NCBI GenBank assembly: GCA_023379845.1
Contig: JAMCPG010000021.1
Coordinates: forward strand, 1-64,000
DNA length: 64,000 nucleotides
Origin: Thermoplasmatota archaeon
Lineage (GTDB): Archaea > Thermoplasmatota > Thermoplasmata > Thermoplasmatales > Thermoplasmataceae
Direction: 5' to 3'
The translations under genes were made by a program, and so were the position numbers. The notes beneath the pieces were generated by a model. The model did no database searches and had not been told where the DNA came from. It saw nothing but the letters and a program-made list of their open reading frames with translations. Each line of letters begins with the position of its first letter. Position 1 is the first letter of the stretch. Positions 62,024-64,000 of this stretch are shown piece after piece.

Positions 62024-64000
62024 ATGGTTTCTATGAAGAAGATTGGATTGATCTCCGTGACGTTGGCAGTAGCCGCTATAATGATGTTATCCGGTGTGGG
62101 CATGATGCTCTACAACGGAGTGGGTTCGGCTAATGCGCCAAGCCACGCAGCAAGCAGTGTAAGTGGCAAGAGTACTGTTTCACCAGTGAATACACTGACT
62201 GCTTGGACGCCTGGTACATTGACAATGAATGAGCCTGGTTACACCGGAGGCGTTTACAAGGTAGCTAGTACAATTAACATAGGTCACATGAATATTATAA
62301 AGCAGACGAGTTTATATGCTGGTTTATTAACCGATGAGATTTATGATTCGCCCTATCAGGAGTTGCCTAATGGCACATACATTCCATGGCTTGCGTCTTC
62401 TTGCGTTGAGGCAAACACATCCGGATTGAGCAACCATACCACGTTCGATCCCCTTACAGATTCATGGCAGACCTACAACTTGTCTTATACACTGCATATT
62501 GTTCCCGGTGTGAAATGGTCTGACTGGACCCCTAGCGATGCTTCCTCAACATACACATACTCTAATACACAGACTTACTATACAGCATCTGGAACACCAT
62601 ACACGCACACGTATTCTAAGTATGGCTCTACCAAGATGTTAACCTATGAGGTTCAGTCTGCTGATTTTGTTATATCGTGGGAACTACTTATTCAGTCATC
62701 CGACTATAACACTGAATATTCAAATGTCGTCAACGTGATACCAGTCAACAATCTGACCGTTGAGTATCTACTGAGTTCAACATCTGCAACCTTCGCGACA
62801 TACACTAGGGAAACACCCATATTGCCATACCACATATGGAAATCACACATATACGCTGATGCCGCCGGAGACTGGAATTACAATCCTGCAATCGCTTCCG
62901 GTACTGGCTACAATGACTGGGAGCTTGGTTATTCTGCATCCACGGGATATGCACCTGGCTATGTCGGAACCGGTCCTTTTATGATGGTAAACGGATATAA
63001 TGGAACGAACGGTTACTATATAGCAAACAAGGGATGGGAGCTGTACGTTAACCCTTACTATTTCATTCAGTATACGACCTCCTCAACTTACGCCCAGTTT
63101 TTCGCGAACAACAGTTGGGCAACACCAAACCTCTGGAGGGAGTACACTCCTAAAATATTGGCCGTTGAGTACCCGTACTATTCGACACTATCTGCTGCAG
63201 TCACTGCCATGTCAGAGGGTCTTGTACAAACCATTACAGAAGGAGTTACTCCAAGCTTTGTTCCTGTTGTTGACACATTTGCCAACACATACATATTCCA
63301 CAAAGCGTCCTCTGGATATGGATATATGCAGTTGAACTCTTATGCCTCACAGGCGCCTATGAATATAACAGCATTCAGGCAGGCGCTTAACTATGCAACT
63401 GATAAGGCATATCTCGCAACTGTTATTGATTCTGGATATGACATACTGGGTCAGCCGATAATACCTCCCTCGGATCCACTCTGGAGAAACGATTCAACCC
63501 CATCTTATTCATATAACCCGGCAAAAGCAGAGAGTTTGATAGGTGCTATACCTGGGATGAAGAATGTTAGTGGAAACTGGCAATACAATGGAAAGCCTGT
63601 ATCCGCCGATATTCAGATCACAAGTGCAGGGCCGAACCCACTTGGAGTTGAAGGAGCACTAGTTATCGCACAGGAGTGGTCTTCAATTGGCGTACCCACG
63701 ACTGTCACTCAGGAATCATTTACCACACTTGTTCCAAACCTTGAGAACTACAACTATAACGTCATATCTCTTGGAATAACAGGAATATCTGGTGATCCAA
63801 CCGGTGACTACTTTGCATTCTACAACTATAACCTTGGAAATGGAACAGGTTTCTACCTAGGTCCATGGAGCACCATTACGTATGCTGGCAAGACACTTAC
63901 CGGTGCACAGGTAAACGACACGATGAATAACCTGACACTGAAGCTGAACTCCATCTCCAACCTTGTAACAAGGATAGGAATATCCGATGAGATCCAGGGT
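62024..64000 (+). CDS. ABC transporter solute-binding protein, family 5 (truncated by window)
   Basis: A 659-codon open frame that continues past the right edge and so is not in the ORF track. A signal peptide with a hydrophobic core (about 8-32) is followed by a Ser/Thr-rich linker and then an extracytoplasmic binding protein. The features fit the oligopeptide/dipeptide SBP_bac_5 family: INIGHMNIIKQ, TLHIVPGVKWSDWTP, FRQALNYATDKAYL. Aromatic and Asn/Thr-rich composition is common in archaeal surface proteins. Start at ATG 62024 with AGGTG just upstream. Permease and ATPase genes presumably follow outside the window. Confidence 0.88.
   Translation, partial: MVSMKKIGLISVTLAVAAIMMLSGVGMMLYNGVGSANAPSHAASSVSGKSTVSPVNTLTAWTPGTLTMNEPGYTGGVYKVASTINIGHMNIIKQTSLYAGLLTDEIYDSPYQELPNGTYIPWLASSCVEANTSGLSNHTTFDPLTDSWQTYNLSYTLHIVPGVKWSDWTPSDASSTYTYSNTQTYYTASGTPYTHTYSKYGSTKMLTYEVQSADFVISWELLIQSSDYNTEYSNVVNVIPVNNLTVEYLLSSTSATFATYTRETPILPYHIWKSHIYADAAGDWNYNPAIASGTGYNDWELGYSASTGYAPGYVGTGPFMMVNGYNGTNGYYIANKGWELYVNPYYFIQYTTSSTYAQFFANNSWATPNLWREYTPKILAVEYPYYSTLSAAVTAMSEGLVQTITEGVTPSFVPVVDTFANTYIFHKASSGYGYMQLNSYASQAPMNITAFRQALNYATDKAYLATVIDSGYDILGQPIIPPSDPLWRNDSTPSYSYNPAKAESLIGAIPGMKNVSGNWQYNGKPVSADIQITSAGPNPLGVEGALVIAQEWSSIGVPTTVTQESFTTLVPNLENYNYNVISLGITGISGDPTGDYFAFYNYNLGNGTGFYLGPWSTITYAGKTLTGAQVNDTMNNLTLKLNSISNLVTRIGISDEIQG

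Noticed and set aside
1-64000. CRISPR arrays, insertion sequences, rRNA genes, riboswitches
   Set aside because: Looked for direct-repeat arrays, transposase motifs with terminal repeats, and conserved rRNA segments; none were seen by eye.

Overview
The window looks like chromosomal DNA of a Thermoplasmatales-type archaeon (Thermoplasma/Ferroplasma/Picrophilus relatives). The evidence is a set of archaeal information-processing genes (two TFBs, Gar1, fibrillarin, MBF1, Pcc1 and Cgi121 of KEOPS, Dph5, archaeal AlaRS/GluRS/AspRS, LonB, split GMP synthase) next to a bacterial-type gyrase gyrB-gyrA pair, as known for this lineage. Many starts lie 20-30 nt downstream of a TATA-like element, which fits leaderless transcripts. 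Citrate synthase, taken from the second internal ATG, matches the 384-residue Thermoplasma enzyme with its two catalytic histidines. No IS element, CRISPR array or rRNA was seen.

Layout. 1-5 kb: a truncated cytochrome bd subunit I gene and gyrBA on the minus strand. 5-12.4 kb: DUF1059, Nog1-like GTPase and GluRS on plus; PRC-barrel protein, GuaA amidotransferase and a TFB on minus; an MBL-fold hydrolase; gar1 with a second TFB; pcc1. 12.4-19.2 kb: tRNA-Leu followed by an accessory block (GH2 exo-glucosaminidase-like enzyme, AlkZ/YcaQ-like DNA glycosylase, a small orphan reading frame, MFS exporter and a divergent HTH regulator). It reads as more AT-rich than its surroundings and ends in a convergent spacer with two dyads. 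19.2-33.7 kb: NfeD-type membrane protein, AspRS, citrate synthase, MBF1, fibrillarin, AlaRS, a site-2-protease-like protein with a ruined zinc motif, a COG3199 NAD-kinase-like protein, a DUF2070 membrane protein and chorismate synthase. 33.8-43.3 kb: LonB, Cgi121, PfkB kinase, gamma carbonic anhydrase, enolase, Dph5, then the sdhABCD operon. 43.3-47.4 kb (minus): hsp20 with a Phr-like regulator, dCMP deaminase with DedA, and an unrecognised 304-residue protein. 47.4-50.1 kb: two glycosyltransferases and tRNA-Val. 50.4-53.5 kb: Rieske protein, cytochrome b and a divergent crotonase. 53.5-64 kb: DUF92, PdxS, TauE/DUF1634, class II amidotransferase, cyclophilin, a sugar epimerase with a heptose-kinase-like GHMP kinase, an archaeal AAA ATPase, and the first 659 codons of a family 5 solute-binding protein running off the window.

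Together the genes describe an aerobic acidophile-type core: TCA enzymes (citrate synthase, succinate dehydrogenase), a Rieske/cytochrome b complex and a bd-type oxidase, glycolysis (enolase), surface glycosylation and peptide/sugar uptake. No clearly new multi-gene system stands out. The best leads are the histidine-less S2P homologue, the glycosylase/exporter/regulator cassette beside tRNA-Leu, the hsp20 with Phr-like repressor pair, the divergent crotonase in the cytochrome b operon, and several enzymes with altered catalytic residues. All functional statements come from reading motifs by eye; no database search was run.
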